Part shown: in pieces, positions 14,226 to 28,800 of the stretch
How positions within the stretch are numbered: position 1 is the first letter of the stretch
Layout of the letters: each line of letters starts with the position of its first letter
NCBI RefSeq assembly: GCF_032854445.1
Contig: NC_088304.1
Location: 23,857,513 to 23,921,512 of the forward strand
Direction of reading: 5' to 3'
From: Liolophura sinensis
Lineage: Eukaryota; Mollusca; Polyplacophora; Chitonida; Chitonidae
Length of the DNA: 64,000 nucleotides
The notes under the pieces: model-generated
Databases searched by the model: none
Seen by the model: the letters and a program-made list of their open reading frames with translations, nothing else
Told to the model about the DNA's origin: nothing
Made by a program: the position numbers and the translations under genes

Positions 14226-17200
14226 GTATGTATATGTGTGTGTGTATGTATGTATGTGTGTGTGTATGTATGTATGTATGTATGTTTGTTTGTATGTATG
14301 TATGTATGTTTGGGGTTTTACGTCATACTTAACAATTTTTACGTCATTTGACGATGATGCAAAACAAATGTGAAACAAAGGCTATTAAAACTGATATCCT
14401 GAAGCACCATGCATTGTATATGTACATTATCACTTTCCAAAAACACATGCATGTACATGTAAAGGGACAGCAAGGTTTTACAGATGATTGCAATCATTAA
14501 GCTAGTGATCAAAGCCCTTACATTAGAATATAAATGTACAGTACAGGTAAGATCAACATATTATTATTTTTTTTAAATCAAAAATTACAATGTACCCTTA
14601 AATATGTGCACCAATCATAAAATTAAAACTAATGTCAGGAGGTGTTTTGCTCAATTTAGAATGGTGTGAAATTCAGAATAGTCTGGAATATTTTACATGA
14701 ATTTCTTCAAATGTTCTTATTGTTATTAAATGAATCTGCTGTAGAACTGCTTTAAAGAAGACAATTTAGTGGCTGGTAAACCGTCTGCTTATATGGCATA
14801 AATGTGCCACCTTTATGTCCGATTAGGCCTATAGTCATGATGGCACAGTTAGAATCACCTTGCCATTCCTTTGTGTATGCCAAGTAACTTATCTTTCATT
14901 CGATTATAAAGTGAGTTGTAGCCTTTACAACCAATCAATGGAAATGCATGAAGGGAGATTAATGGGGTTAAATCCAGTCTGTCACAGATCAATTTCTTTG
15001 CACAATCCTCTACTGACTTTGTCTCAACAGTTTCAAAAGTTGCAGTCCTACCTTTTTATGAAAGTTCAGCTTCTGCACCAACAGCTTGGTGTAGGCAGAA
15101 ATCAACTTTCCATAACCATCCTTCAGGTGTCCCTGCAACACAAACATGGCACTGTTATATCACAATCACTGTTATATCACAATCAGACAGGTGTCCCTGT
15201 TTCACAAGCACGGCACTGTTATATCACAATCAGACAGGCGTCCCTGTAACACAAACACGGCACTGTTATATCACAATCAGACAGGTGTCCCTGTAACACA
15301 AGCATGGAAACACAAACATGGCAGTGTTATGTCACAATAATCAGAATGGCAAAGAAAAATACAGGGACCTTGCAGTTGGAGAAGAGAGATTTACACTAAA
15401 ATACATGTGGCAAAGGAAAAAAATAAAAGAAAAACATATGTACAAACAATGCCTGCTTCCAAGACATTAATGCTCATAATTCCTAAATAGTCTTTTGTTA
15501 TCAATATTTTCTCATGGCACTTAAATTGTATTGTTACCATGGTAATTTGAGTGAGATTGTGTCTTACAGGTCTCATGGTATTTTCACAGGTCTCTAGACA
15601 ATTTATATTTCAGTGTTGGAAATTCAGCACAAAATATATACTGACCCATATCCCCATAATGATGATGGCGTATTATTTACGCAGTGCCACATACCACTGC
15701 CACACAAAGTCAAAGTCCCAGAAAACAAGTGCAATAATACTGTAATCCTTCAACCTTTTCGCATGTTTGCAAAGTGTTTCAAATGTATCCTGAAGGCATT
15801 ATTCTACTTTTTGTGAAGCTCTGAAACTGGCCAATCCAGCCGGCATAGCTTCGTCTCCAAAAATCAGATTAAACATAAGCATAAATTGCCCCGAAAGTTG
15901 CTCTTTTATATGACAGCTAGTCTGTCATTCAAGTGAGTCCAATGTCTACAGATCAATCAACTCACCCATAATTTCCCTAAATCGTTCAAATGGCTACAAA
16001 ACTTCAGGGAGTCCAGCACAACCTACAAAACAAATACAGCAATGATTTAAGTACAATTCAGTCAAAGAAACATGAGGCAGTAAGGAAAAAGACAAACGTC
16101 ATTTTAAATGGTGTGTTCATATATGGTGTTTCTCAATTTATTTCTTGGTGCTCAACAACATAATCAAAATATTTTAAATTGCACGACATAACAGCATTTT
16201 TATTTTGGAACTCTCGGAATCCCATTAATCTTCAACCTGAATAAATATTCTGATATACAGGGTGTCCCAGAAGTCGCACACCATCCTGATTTTCATTTTT
16301 TTTTTCTGTGTTTCAGATTTAATACTGATTTTAAATTTTTTTCCCCTCTTTCAGAGTTAATTATGGCTAATAAACTAACAGTACAAGAAAGAGTTGAATT
16401 GAGCTTTTATGCTTGGAAGAGATGGGGCAACACACCACTCTGGATGGTGCGCGACTTCTGGGACACCTTGTATAAAGTGAACAAATTAGCACTGGCTAGA
16501 TTTGAAACATCGACCACAAGGCCAAACAGCCGCAGTGACTCTTTGGCTAAATGAGCCATTTGGGGTTCTTTGGATTTTTCAACACATAAAGAAATAGGTC
16601 AGAATACATTCGGATTACTGTAAATGCATGAATGTCATAAAGCAAATGTACAAAATGGACAGAGATATTCAGAAGAAGCTGTGAGGTTCATGCCTGCACT
16701 GTAAATGCAAAGGTAGCTGCTTAAAAATTCAATGCAATAGTACACCTTTTATGACACATTCAGAAAATATTTAGAAACCACAAATAATGTTCAAATAAGA
16801 ATTGAAAGATAACCCCTACACATGAACACACTCTTCACTTTTCTTAAGAAAACCATTTTTCTGCATTCAAGCAGGATGAGCGGAATTACTTCATTATTAT
16901 TATTATTATTATATATTTATGGGATTTGTCGGGAAAATACTCCAGTAGTGTGAGATGTGGGTCAACCAGCGAACATCACTGTCATACACTCTGTACAATA
17001 TAATACGGTGATTCTACTGGTTGAAAGAGACTTAGCGCCGTGCGGACAAAGGCTCGTATAGATGTACACCAAGTATTAAGGTGGCCAACGGGTCCGCCAC
17101 TTGTGTTATACAGCCCCCTGGGGATTCCACAAATAACGGATGCCATCAGTTACCGTATTAATTCAACATCACTTCTTTTCATTCTATTCTTGGTGGAATC

Positions 17201-20200
17201 AACATCATAAAGTCATAGCAAGATTAAACGCTCGTAACCGATTTGTTGAAATATGTGTTCTTGTTTGGCAGCGCAAAAAGCCTGATACGTGTATATATGA
17301 GCGCGCAGCGGCTTTCACTATGCCGATGACAGGGTTTTCTGTGCTAATAAACAAATAAAATTCCCTTTCAATATGAAGTTTTGTTCTGATTTATGTTAAG
17401 TGCATGTGTATAATAAAACAATTGTGGACTTTCAATTCTACTGAAACATGACTTACGAACCCTTTAAAAACGCTTTATGCATGTATCAGTGGTCAATACT
17501 ATTTTTCTCAGGTTCATAATTCTATGTGGATGTATCAGTCTCTTGATAAGTCGATAACCACATAATTTGACCTAGGTAGATATTATCCTTGTAACATTAA
17601 TTTACATAACCATTCTAATCAAGAAGAAATTCTGATATTTAACTTTAATTGTAAGCACTACATGTTCTATATTAAAGAATATTACATGTAAAACATGCTA
17701 TCAGGTTTTATTCAACAGTGTAGGCACATTTATTCAAATTAAACCCTTCCTCCTTCCAGGGACAAAAAAAAAAAAAAAAAAAAACGTGAAGGGGGAGGAG
17801 GGTGGCTGCTAGTGGAGGATTGGCGTGTTAATTGTGAAGAAAACTACATGTATTTTAAGGATCACTACAACCTAAATGGTCAACCATGAATAAATCACAC
17901 CATAAATACACACCTAATACATACACTGTTACTGACATGTTCATTTATAACATGTGAGAAGTGCTGATGAGCGAAGATATTCTGCTATTTTTAAAAATAC
18001 AGGTGAATGACCTAGATATGAACAAGTTTATCATGCATCTACATGTACCCACACCATTAGTTTCCATTTTTAATGGTATCAAAACTTCGTACGCAATTTC
18101 TGCATTGAAATGTTATTAGAAGGCTTATTAAATGTAGACCTGTATAGAGGATGTGCTTTTATACTGAGTACATACAGGCCTACCTTTTACTTAGAGTATA
18201 TGGGGCCTACATGGCTCAGTTGGTTAGCGCGCTAGCGCAGCATAGTGACCCAGGAGTCTTCTACCAAGGCGGTCGCTGTGAGTTCAAGTCCATCTCATGC
18301 TGGCTTCCTCTCCAGCCGTACGTGGGAAGGTCTGACAGCAACCTGCGGATGGTCGTGGGTTTCCCCCGGGCACTGCCTGGTTTCCACCCACCATAATGCT
18401 TCACTTTGTATAAGTGAAATATTCTTGAGCACGGTATAAAACACCAAACAATACCTTTCAGCATTCACAATCATATTTTCAAACAGCATCTATACTATAG
18501 TATAGCTATACTTTACTGTTTGAATTTGTTGAAGATTTATGGTAAATGTTGTTACAAGTTTGTCATTCTCTATCCTGTTCAGGTCAGTAGTCTCAAGGCT
18601 TGCCCCCTCCCCACCTATTCATCTTCATGTACGCGTGTATCCCTTTCATGCACTACTTATTTGTACGGTCAATGACCTAAAATTCTGTCCTTTATTAAAT
18701 GACATATATATTTTGCCAGGTTCTGATAATTCTGCTGATCCTAGGAAAGTGTTTTGATGTTTGTTTGGAAGATACGTTGATATACAGAAAGAAAAATTTA
18801 AGCTTTAGTGACAAAAGTTACACTTACAACGGTAATGACATTTCCTTGCCCCCCCCCCCACTTTTGTGGGTGCAATTTAGGTCATGCACGTCTGACCCTA
18901 ACAGGGAGAACACTTCATGCTGTTAACAATTCCTCTTCAAAACTGCTCATCCTTGAAAAATGTGCCTTGCCTGTGTCAAGCATCTTGTCCAAGTATAATA
19001 TATGTAAATGTTCTATATTTCTGTACACTTTACTCATTTTAAGGTATCCATTTATACACACTGTAAAATCCACTCCTAATATATCATGCTGAACAGAATG
19101 GACAGAATTTATTATTTCAAGTACATGTATACTGTAATTTACCTAAAGTTTAAATTTATTTATTTATTTGATTGGTGTTTTAGGCCATTCATACGAATAT
19201 TACACTTATACGACAGCGGCCAGCATTGTGGTGGGAGGAAATCGAGCAGAGCCCAGGGGGCACCCACGACCATCTGCAGGTAGCCGACAGATCTTCCCAC
19301 ATACGACCGGAGATCTAAAGTTTAAAGAGCATACATGTACATGTGAAGGCCTTATGATGATACTTTTGATGTTTTCTCTTAAGTAATTAATCAGACTTCA
19401 CAAGAAAGAGGCCTTGTATAAACGTGGATAAATAAATCAGACTTCATAAGAAAGAGGTCCTGTATAAACGTGGATAAATAAATCAGACTTCACAAGAAAG
19501 AGGTCCTGTATAAACGTGGATAAATAAATCAGACTTCATAAGGAAGAGGCCTTGTATAAACGTGGATAAATAAATCAGACTTCACAAGAAAGAGGCCCTG
19601 TATAAACGTGGATAAATAAATCAGACTTCACAAGAAAGAGGCCCTGTATAAACATGGATAAATAAATCAGACTTCACAAGAAAGAGGCCCTGTATAAACG
19701 TGGATAAATAAATCAGACTTCACAAGAAAGAGGCCCTGTATAAACGTGGATAAATAAATCAGACTTCATAAGGAAGAAGCCCTGTATAAAAGTGGATAAA
19801 TAAATCAGACTTCACAAGAAAGAGGCCTTGTATAAATGTGGATAAATAAATCAGACTTCATAAGGAAGAGGCCCTGTATAAATGTGGATAAATAAATCAG
19901 ACTTCATAAGGAAGAGGCCCTGTATAAACGTGGATAAATAAATCAGACTTCACAAGAAAGAGGCCCTGTATAAATGTGGATAAATAAATCAGACTTCACA
20001 AGAAAGAGGCCCTGTATAAATGTGGATAAATAAATCAGACTTCACAAGAAAGAGGCCCTGTATAAATGTGGATAAATAAATCAGATTTCACAAGACAGAG
20101 GCCCTGTATAAACGTGGATAAATAAATCAGACTTCATAAGGAAGAAGCCCTGTATAAAAGTGGATAAATAAATCAGACTTCACAAGAAAGAGGCCCTGTA

Positions 20201-23200
20201 TACATGTGGATAAATAAATCAGATTTCACAAGACAGAGGCCCTGTATAAACGTGGATAAATAAATCAGACCTCATAAGGAAGAGGCCCTGTATAAACGTG
20301 GATAAATAAATCAGACTTCATAAGGAAGAGGCCCTGTATAAACGTGGATAAATAAATCAGACTTCACAAGAAAGAGGCCTGTATACATGTGGATAAATAA
20401 ATCAGACTTCACAAGAAAGAGGCCCTCTACAATAGTGGATGAATAAATCAGATTTCACAAGAAAGAATACCTGTACAAAAATGTCATACTTCTTTTTTAG
20501 TTTTAAAATGTCCTGTATTATATGTAAAATCTGCACATGAGCAGCACTGATGTCAAAAGATTACGCTAACCTGATCTAAGTTTGAGTACACATGACAATG
20601 TGGTTTTGTGATGAATCACACAGATATCTCATTACCTCAGGTGTGTCACACCTGTAGTGTTCACAGATCAAAACATTCAGGAACTCAGAGGGTTGAAATT
20701 TCACTTATAAGATTATAACAGCCACAGGTGTGAACTCTCTTCTGAGCAGTCACATTCTGATTCAGAATGTTGATTCCTATTCACTGGAGACGTGCGGATG
20801 TACAAGGCAAAGCTGGAAATAAAAATCTCCATGACTCATAACACTGCAGGAGTTAACTTTTTGGAAAATAATTTTGCCTTCTTGAGTCAACATTCAGAAT
20901 TTTAGAATCTCGTTAAAAGACATGACACAGATGAAGCATCAATTAGCATTCTCACCCACAACTGGGGTAACCTTTAGCTCAAAGTTAAATCAAGACGTTT
21001 TCAGCCTCGTGGGAGAAATTCTAACAAGGTAACAATCAAAAATTTTCATATACACATGTACAGTAACTTATAAGCACCATTTAATATTATATATCGCCAA
21101 AAGTAAACTGAAGTATTTATGGTACATAAAACCATATATTGTGTACATTTTTTGGCATTTTATGCATGCATCAGTCCGATAGATAGATAAAGATATAAAT
21201 ATACACGTCATGCCTGACTAGTCAGTCTGGTACTTCAAATATCCGGGACCATAATAACACCTACAACTAGGTCAGGTGAGCGTGTTCAGGTAGACAGGGA
21301 GTTGATTACAGGTGAGCAGGAAATAATATGGAGCAAATGTTAGTCAACACTTTACCTGAGCAGCCACACTCACATTACTCAGCAGTAAATTCCTTTCACG
21401 TCAGGATGTAAATGTTTTTTTTTTTATAAATACAGGTATGGTGTTGCATGTGCATGTCTACATGTATACACCTGGTGTTGAACATACATGTGTACATGTA
21501 TGTATATATGAATGAATGAATGAGACCCAATCCACTTACAATAAAGAGAGCATCTCTGTCAATCTGTACAATTTGCTCTCCCCAGAGGCCCTCCATCGAT
21601 AACAACACACGAGCAAGTACAAGCAGTATATTACAATTCCATTTTTTTAACATGAAAACAGTCAATAATACATCACTAATTACATCAGCTGAAATCAAAA
21701 AATCTATTTATTTATTTGAGTGGTGTCTTTATGCCGTGCTCAAGAATATTTTGCTTATTCAATGGCAATCAGCATTAGGGTGGGAGGAAACTGGGCAGAG
21801 CCCTAGGGAAACCCACGACCATCGACAGGTTGCCTTGTGATTGGGAGTAGCATGATTATATAGCCTTGCAAGCTGGTAGTATGGTGTGTCATTCAGCTTT
21901 AATAAATCTATTTTGACAGCAGGTACTTGTATGTACAGGTTCATGTATGCACTGAATTTTCTGTTCGTTAATTTATCTGATCGTTGTTCATGCAACGCCA
22001 AAATCAGGAACTCAGCATTATGGGTGGAGGAAACCGGAATGCCCAAGGGAAACCACAGACCTTTGAAAGAACAACGTTCCTATACATGAAAATACTGTCT
22101 GTATAATGTAGATCATGTGGAATTTGTCACATTAACAAATTGGCATGAATTGTTATTTATCTGATAGGTGTTGTACACCATACTCAAGAATATTTCACTT
22201 ACACGATGGAGGCTAACATTATGTTGGGACGATACCGGGCAGAGCCAGGACAGGAAGCCAGCATGAACTGGATTTGAACTCACCGCCACCACACTGGTAA
22301 GAGTGTAATACAGTGTGCTAAGCTCGATAAGTTTCCTGTAAATGTGTGTATATGTATTAGGCAAGGATAATAAAGCCTGAAATAGCAATAGTCAAACTCG
22401 TAACTTCGGCATGGCCACATTGTGGATTACTTTAACCTGCAGCTGTGGTAATGAAGATACGGTATACATCCAGGTTAGTACAGTTGGGCAGGTTAAGGAA
22501 TGCGGACAGTCTGGAAGATCAAATGTCAATGTGGTTTAGACAGGACTTATCCCCTGCCCCTCCCCCCCTCCCCTGCCCTCCCCGACAAAGGGGGTAATTA
22601 ATAAATGAGTCATACGACTGAGTGAGTAAGCTGTTAGTACCTCTGTTCAGTTACAAGGATTGGCGTATATGTTACATGTGGTTGAAGTTTACACGGACAC
22701 TCAGAAGTCATGCAGACAAGTCGCCGACCAGGAAATGTGTGCAGAAACGTGCAGGTTTGTACCTGCACACTGTAAGACAGGGGTACATGTGTATACCCTG
22801 GAGTGTCAGTTAACAGATTGCATCATCTACTTTTATCGAGAGTTAAATAGAATTTATGTACCAAGGCATAATTTCTATTAATCAAATACTGTAAATGTAG
22901 GTTATACATGTATCTATTTATCAAAATGAAATTTATCTTTCTCATTGCATCCAATATACAAAATTCAGTGGCAGATAATTCAGTTTTCAGTAATGACATT
23001 TTTATTTTATACACCCCCCCCCCCCAACAACCCACCCATACACACAAACCAAAGGATTCACTTTCATAACTCAATTAACATGAATAAATTCAATGTAAGT
23101 AACCTAATGACAAGTGATATGATACTGTGAGAGCGAGTCTTAGTCTCAAAATTAAACAGGTGGAATACAGTTATGTCTCCCACAAATCTAAAATATCCAA

Positions 23201-25761
23201 TAGCTGCAAGTATAACAATCCTAAAATGTATATATATATATATAGCATTTCAGGAATTCATCTGTAAAGTCTATATATAAGCTGAGGATCTTTCATACAC
23301 ACGAAATATCATGAAATTCAACCTTCACTTCAACCACACATGTAAAACCTTCTCCCGGATATTCTCCAGGTAGCATTTCTCCCAGGCCCAGGAAAGCTGT
23401 ATCACTAACTTAGATCACTGCTAATCTGGTCTATACAAAGACTAAAATGCACATTCCCTCAAATAGGGCTGACTGCCCAAAACCATAAACACAACCCCTA
23501 CTCAAGGCGAATCCGATGCACAAATCCAAACAACATGTGCAATGTCTACTTACAAGATACAAGTATCAACCTTTGCAAGATTCCTACTTCTCTAAACTTG
23601 ACATAATTACAATTCTCTTAAGCAGAAGGTAAAGACTCTTCAAAATAAGAGTAGACGTTATCATGAAAAAAAACTATAACTGGCCAAGATTCCTACTTCT
23701 CTAAACTTGACTCTACACTGCACAATTACAATTCTCTTACACAGAAGTTAAAAACTCTTCAAAATAAGAGTAGACGTTATCATGAAAAAAAACTGTAACT
23801 GACCAAGATTCCTACTTCTTTACGAACTCGACTCCCTACTGCATGACCACCAGTCCCTTAACGGTACTTCAACATTCACCATCAGAATAGATCAGATGTA
23901 ATCTTAAGGAAAAGCCATCAACGAATATTCCCACTTCTTTAAAATCAACTTTTTACTGCACAATCACAATTCTCCTAAAGGTTATAAAAGACTATTCAAA
24001 CTTAGAGCAGACATAATCATGAAAAAGCTATCAACCAAGATTCCTAATTCAATCTTTGAGGGGCCTCCGTGGCTCAGTTGGTTAAAGCGCTAGCGCAGTG
24101 TAATGACCCAGGAGTCTCTCACCAATGCGGTCGCTGTGAGTTCAAGTCCAGCTCATGCTGGCTTTCTCTCCGGCCGTACGTGAGAAGGTCTGTCAGCAAC
24201 CTGCGGATGGTCGTGGGTTTCTCCCAGGCTCTGCCCGGTTTCCACCCACCATAATGCTGGCTGCTGTCATATAAGTGAAATATTCTTGAGTACGGCGTAA
24301 AACACCAATCAAAAAAAAAAAAAAATCAATCTTTGAACTTGACTCTGCATCATCATAGATCACAATTCTCTTAAAGGTAAATACCCTTCAAAAATCAGAG
24401 AGAGTAGCTGATGAGTCCTCAGGTCAGAATATTTATTTATTTATTTGATTCGTGTTTTACCCTGTACTCAAGAATATTTCACTTATACGACGGCGGCTAG
24501 TATTATGGTGGGAGGAAACCGGTCAGACCCCCGGGGGAAACCCACGACCATTTGCAGGTTGCTGGCAGACCTTCCCACATACTGCTGAGGAAGCCGGCAT
24601 GAGCCATGTCAGAATAACTATATTGTATACCTGCATGAGAGTCCATTCACTAAAAATGGTTCACAAGAATTTTATTCAAAAAAATGTAGAAGATATTGCA
24701 GACTTACTAATTAACACTTCCAGTACTGTCCACAAAAACCATTACAGTACCAGTATTAACACATTTGATTCCACATAATTCAGCAAAGAACAAAAAAACC
24801 CAGTATTTCTTTCTGGTTCTCTTTCTGGTGATATGCTTTATATAATTAATTAAGAGTGCATTGCAAATAAAACCAGCTCATTCACTATTAGGACAGCATT
24901 ATACACACCCTCTCCCCATCCCCTTCGCCCCACAACAAACCCTAACGATAACCCTCACTTTGACATCATCACACTATTAAACCTCAAAATGGTTAATTAA
25001 CCTGGGTCAAGCAAACTAGAGTTCATTAACCAGGCATAATCCATATATAGAAGAAAATCTGTGTACTGCGTAGATAATGAAAGTGGTCTCTCCAGTTTAT
25101 AAGGTGATATCTCTAGCCCCGACACAGCTTGAGATAATAAACACAGTCTCATTAACTATTTGAACCAGGTATGAAGGCTGCATACACTATCATTTAGTTA
25201 CATTTTAGCACACACACACACAAAAAAAAAGATGAATATCATTTTTTAGATGGTCTGTTCACATGGTTTCATCAATGCCATCATTTTACATGTACCTCAT
25301 TCAGTACAATGACAACGGCTTGATCCACACAGGCTTAAGACATGTACACTGTAGTATATATATATATGCTGCCTCATTAAATCATGGTGTATATGATATC
25401 CATATGTTGTTATACAGATATCAAAAGAGGCTGGCAACAACTATTATTATACATCATAGAGTGATTCTTGGTCCATTAGCAAATACACTAGCTGTCCCAT
25501 GAAATTCTACATTACACGCCCATAGTCACAAGGCAATAGCTAATATCCAAAAATGGCCAGCGTTTTTTCTACAGCAGTCTTATAATGTATCTCCCTCAGA
25601 CATCCGCTTGCTTGTTAACTGTCAACATACTAAGTCTGCAATTTAAACCACCAACTGAGCAGGTAAAAAAAAATTTAGGTATAATAAAACACTACACACT
25701 ACTACCTGGCAATTCCTGATATCTCATCCCACAAAATGTACTATTATAGTATATTTAATAT

Positions 25762-25821
<60 letters not shown>

Positions 25822-28800
25822 GTGCATACATTTCTGTTTATTTATTGATTTCATGGCCATGTGTTTTAATGGTAGATACAAGGATTGTGTCTTGATGACA
25901 GAGCTCGCATGAGCACCTGGAGTAAATAACGGCGCTTAGTTGGGTACTGACGGAAAAAACCTTGGAAAAAAGCTACATATAGATTTCATAAGCTGTAAAA
26001 CCAAACTACTGTAATTCTTCAATCTTTCCACATGTTTGCAAGATGTTTATTCAAACACATTCTGAAAGCATTATTCTGTGTTGACTAATTAACTTCTACT
26101 TTCTGTGAGGCCCTGAAACTGGCCACTCCAACCAATGTCGTTTTGTATCCAAAATCAAATTACAAAGGTGCATAAATTGCACTGAAAGTTGCTCTTTCAT
26201 ATGCGAGAAAGGTTGTGAAATTAGGGTACTGATCAAGAGCCAGATCGGAGTTCAACTACACTTCTGCAAACACAGGCTGAAATAAGGAGAGTCCAACAGC
26301 TGGTACAAGTGCATATGGTCACAGCATCTGAAGATAAAATCAGGTTACACATATGGGTCATTTCCTCTCTTACTCAACCCAAGGAAAACTGGGTCATGTA
26401 CCCTATACTGGGAGGGGCAGAAAGATCTTACAAGAAAGTGAGAACCAGAAAATATACAAATCTGTGTGTAAAACTATAGAACAATGTACAACTGGGTCTC
26501 CTAAAAAATTTCAACTTTTCACTAAATACATGTATATGGAAGTTAAATATGTACATATATCTGACAAATCTTTGTACAACAAAAAAAACATGGCTATGGT
26601 ACAAAATATATAGAAATAATGTTTAGCTTGTTGATGGAGTCTAAAAGAGCCTTGAGATTTCATATGTCACCACGACCTAGCTGGAACTAATGATATAATT
26701 CCAATGACGCAATTTGCAGCCCCTGGGAATGTATTATTGTTATTTGTAATGAAATGGAAATTTTCAACACATCATATTGTGTAATATGTACAAATAATGG
26801 TGAACAACCTAAAATTTTGCTTCCAAAAAATAAATATTCATGTATTTATTTAATTGGTGTTTTAGGCCATACTCAAGAATATTTCACCTACATGTATATG
26901 ACAGCCGCCAACATTATGGGGGGAGGAAACAGTGCAGAGGAAACCCACAACCATCCACAGGTTGCAGGGAGACCTTTCCACATACGAAAAGAGAGGAAGC
27001 CAGCATGAGCTGGACTTAAACTCACAGCGACTGCATTGGTGAGAGGCTCCTGGGTTGCACTAACCAAATGAGCCACAGAGGCCCCCTCCCCCTTTCGTGG
27101 TAAATAAACGTCATCAAAATTTACTGGACCTTTTTCCAGATATGACATAACACCCCTAGCAATATCAAAACTTATATGATCACTAGACCTCTTAGCATTA
27201 GGCAAAATTTGCAACTTAATCAAAATGCTTTGTCATTTACTGTACATGTAAGTGATGAATTTGAACAGATAAAGCATTTCTTAATTCATGGTAAAATATT
27301 TGTGACAGTGAGAGCATGATTAATTAAAAGTGCTTTTCCCTGAAATGTTTGTTATCTCACGGTCATATATGGATAGTACTCGAGGCAAATGCCGTGAAGT
27401 GCAGCCCAATCTCAAGTGAACATCAATATGAAAGTACCCTAAATTACGTAAAATTTTGCTCACAAAAGCTCGTCCATTCTTACAGGTAAGTGAGTGTCAC
27501 AAAATGTTATATTTGGGGCTGACACACATTTGTCCTGTAGCACGTCATCCTACCTATAAAACAAACCTTACAGCAGCACTCTAAAATCAAAAGAACTCTC
27601 AGAACCAGGAAAAATGAACAGGTTAGTCATGGACACCATTTTAGGACATTTAAGGTAGTTCCAGTCTGATGATCTTACCACCGCTTCAGGACACACATAT
27701 AAACAACAAGCTACAACTCTACTTGTACTCATAAGTAAACAGAGGCCTATAATAGGCTGCACACACGCTTAATCTTCACTGCAAAACTGGCAGTCATTAA
27801 CCGGATTTTCAAACGGATATTTATAACGGATATTTAAAACGGATATATAACACCTTTACTTTCCCTATACATGAATAACTTTAACAGTATGAAGTACCAG
27901 TACACTGAAGATCACAAGGTCGTGACTTTTGGTGAAATGCATCACTTCGGCTTGTTTATTGTGATGATTTTTTTAATTAAATGATTTAGCCAGAATTTGA
28001 AATCAGGCCGTCTCATTTCCAATTTTTTCCTATTTTCCCTATCTCTCCTAAATTAATTTGATCAGAATAGGGCGTCTCAAAGACACTAAGATATCTTCCT
28101 GGCTAAACCTATGCTGGCATGTATTATCTCTTTCACTCCTTACTTTTCTCTCTCTCTTACACCACAGCTTGCACTGACGTCAGATTTAGAGCGCAGGAAG
28201 GGTAATTCTACCCCGCTGTTAGTTGTAGGCCAGGTGCAAATATACGTATTAAACAGAGACGACCTTTCAAACAACATCGAGTGTGTCACGCAACACACCA
28301 GTAGGTACGTTTACCTCCCCAAGTAATATCATTTCATGGTGTTTATGTCTACAAATAAAAGAATTTAAGTTTGTTTACTTGTTAGATTTTTTTCCCGATT
28401 TATATAAAGGTGAACTATCGGAATTTCCTTCAGTGCTTAAGTTTTACTTCGCACAGTTTATAGATATCGCTTCTGTTTTTACATTTTTGATAGTTTACAT
28501 CCAGAGGCCATGACGTGGGAAAAGGAACATCAGTTTCATGACGTTCCAATCTGAGCTCAGCAGTGTGACGTCATAATACAGGTACGATGCAATTTTACGT
28601 TCCTACCCCAATCAACAATGATACGACCTTCTACATATACAGCTTTGAAATATCTAGATCAATTGCAATGGAATAAACTTGCCGCTGATTGGTCTCAAAT
28701 GTATGAATTCTGTGGAGGGAGGGAAACAGGACGGCACTAACAAGCTGCATGCAATATGCGGGTTTTGTTTAATTACAGAAAACAACACTACCAGGCTTTC

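Noticed and set aside
13845-14378. Cys-Val and Thr-His rich ORFs
   Set aside because: They are only the TG/TATG tract read in different frames.
14860-15340. Plus-strand ORFs of 129 and 64 codons
   Set aside because: They are antisense to HIP1 exon 5 and its acceptor-derived array.
24062-24150. tRNA gene candidate (A and B boxes, tRNA-like stem)
   Set aside because: The same head occurs on about ten other copies joined to a common 3' domain, so it is the promoter of a SINE, not a tRNA gene.
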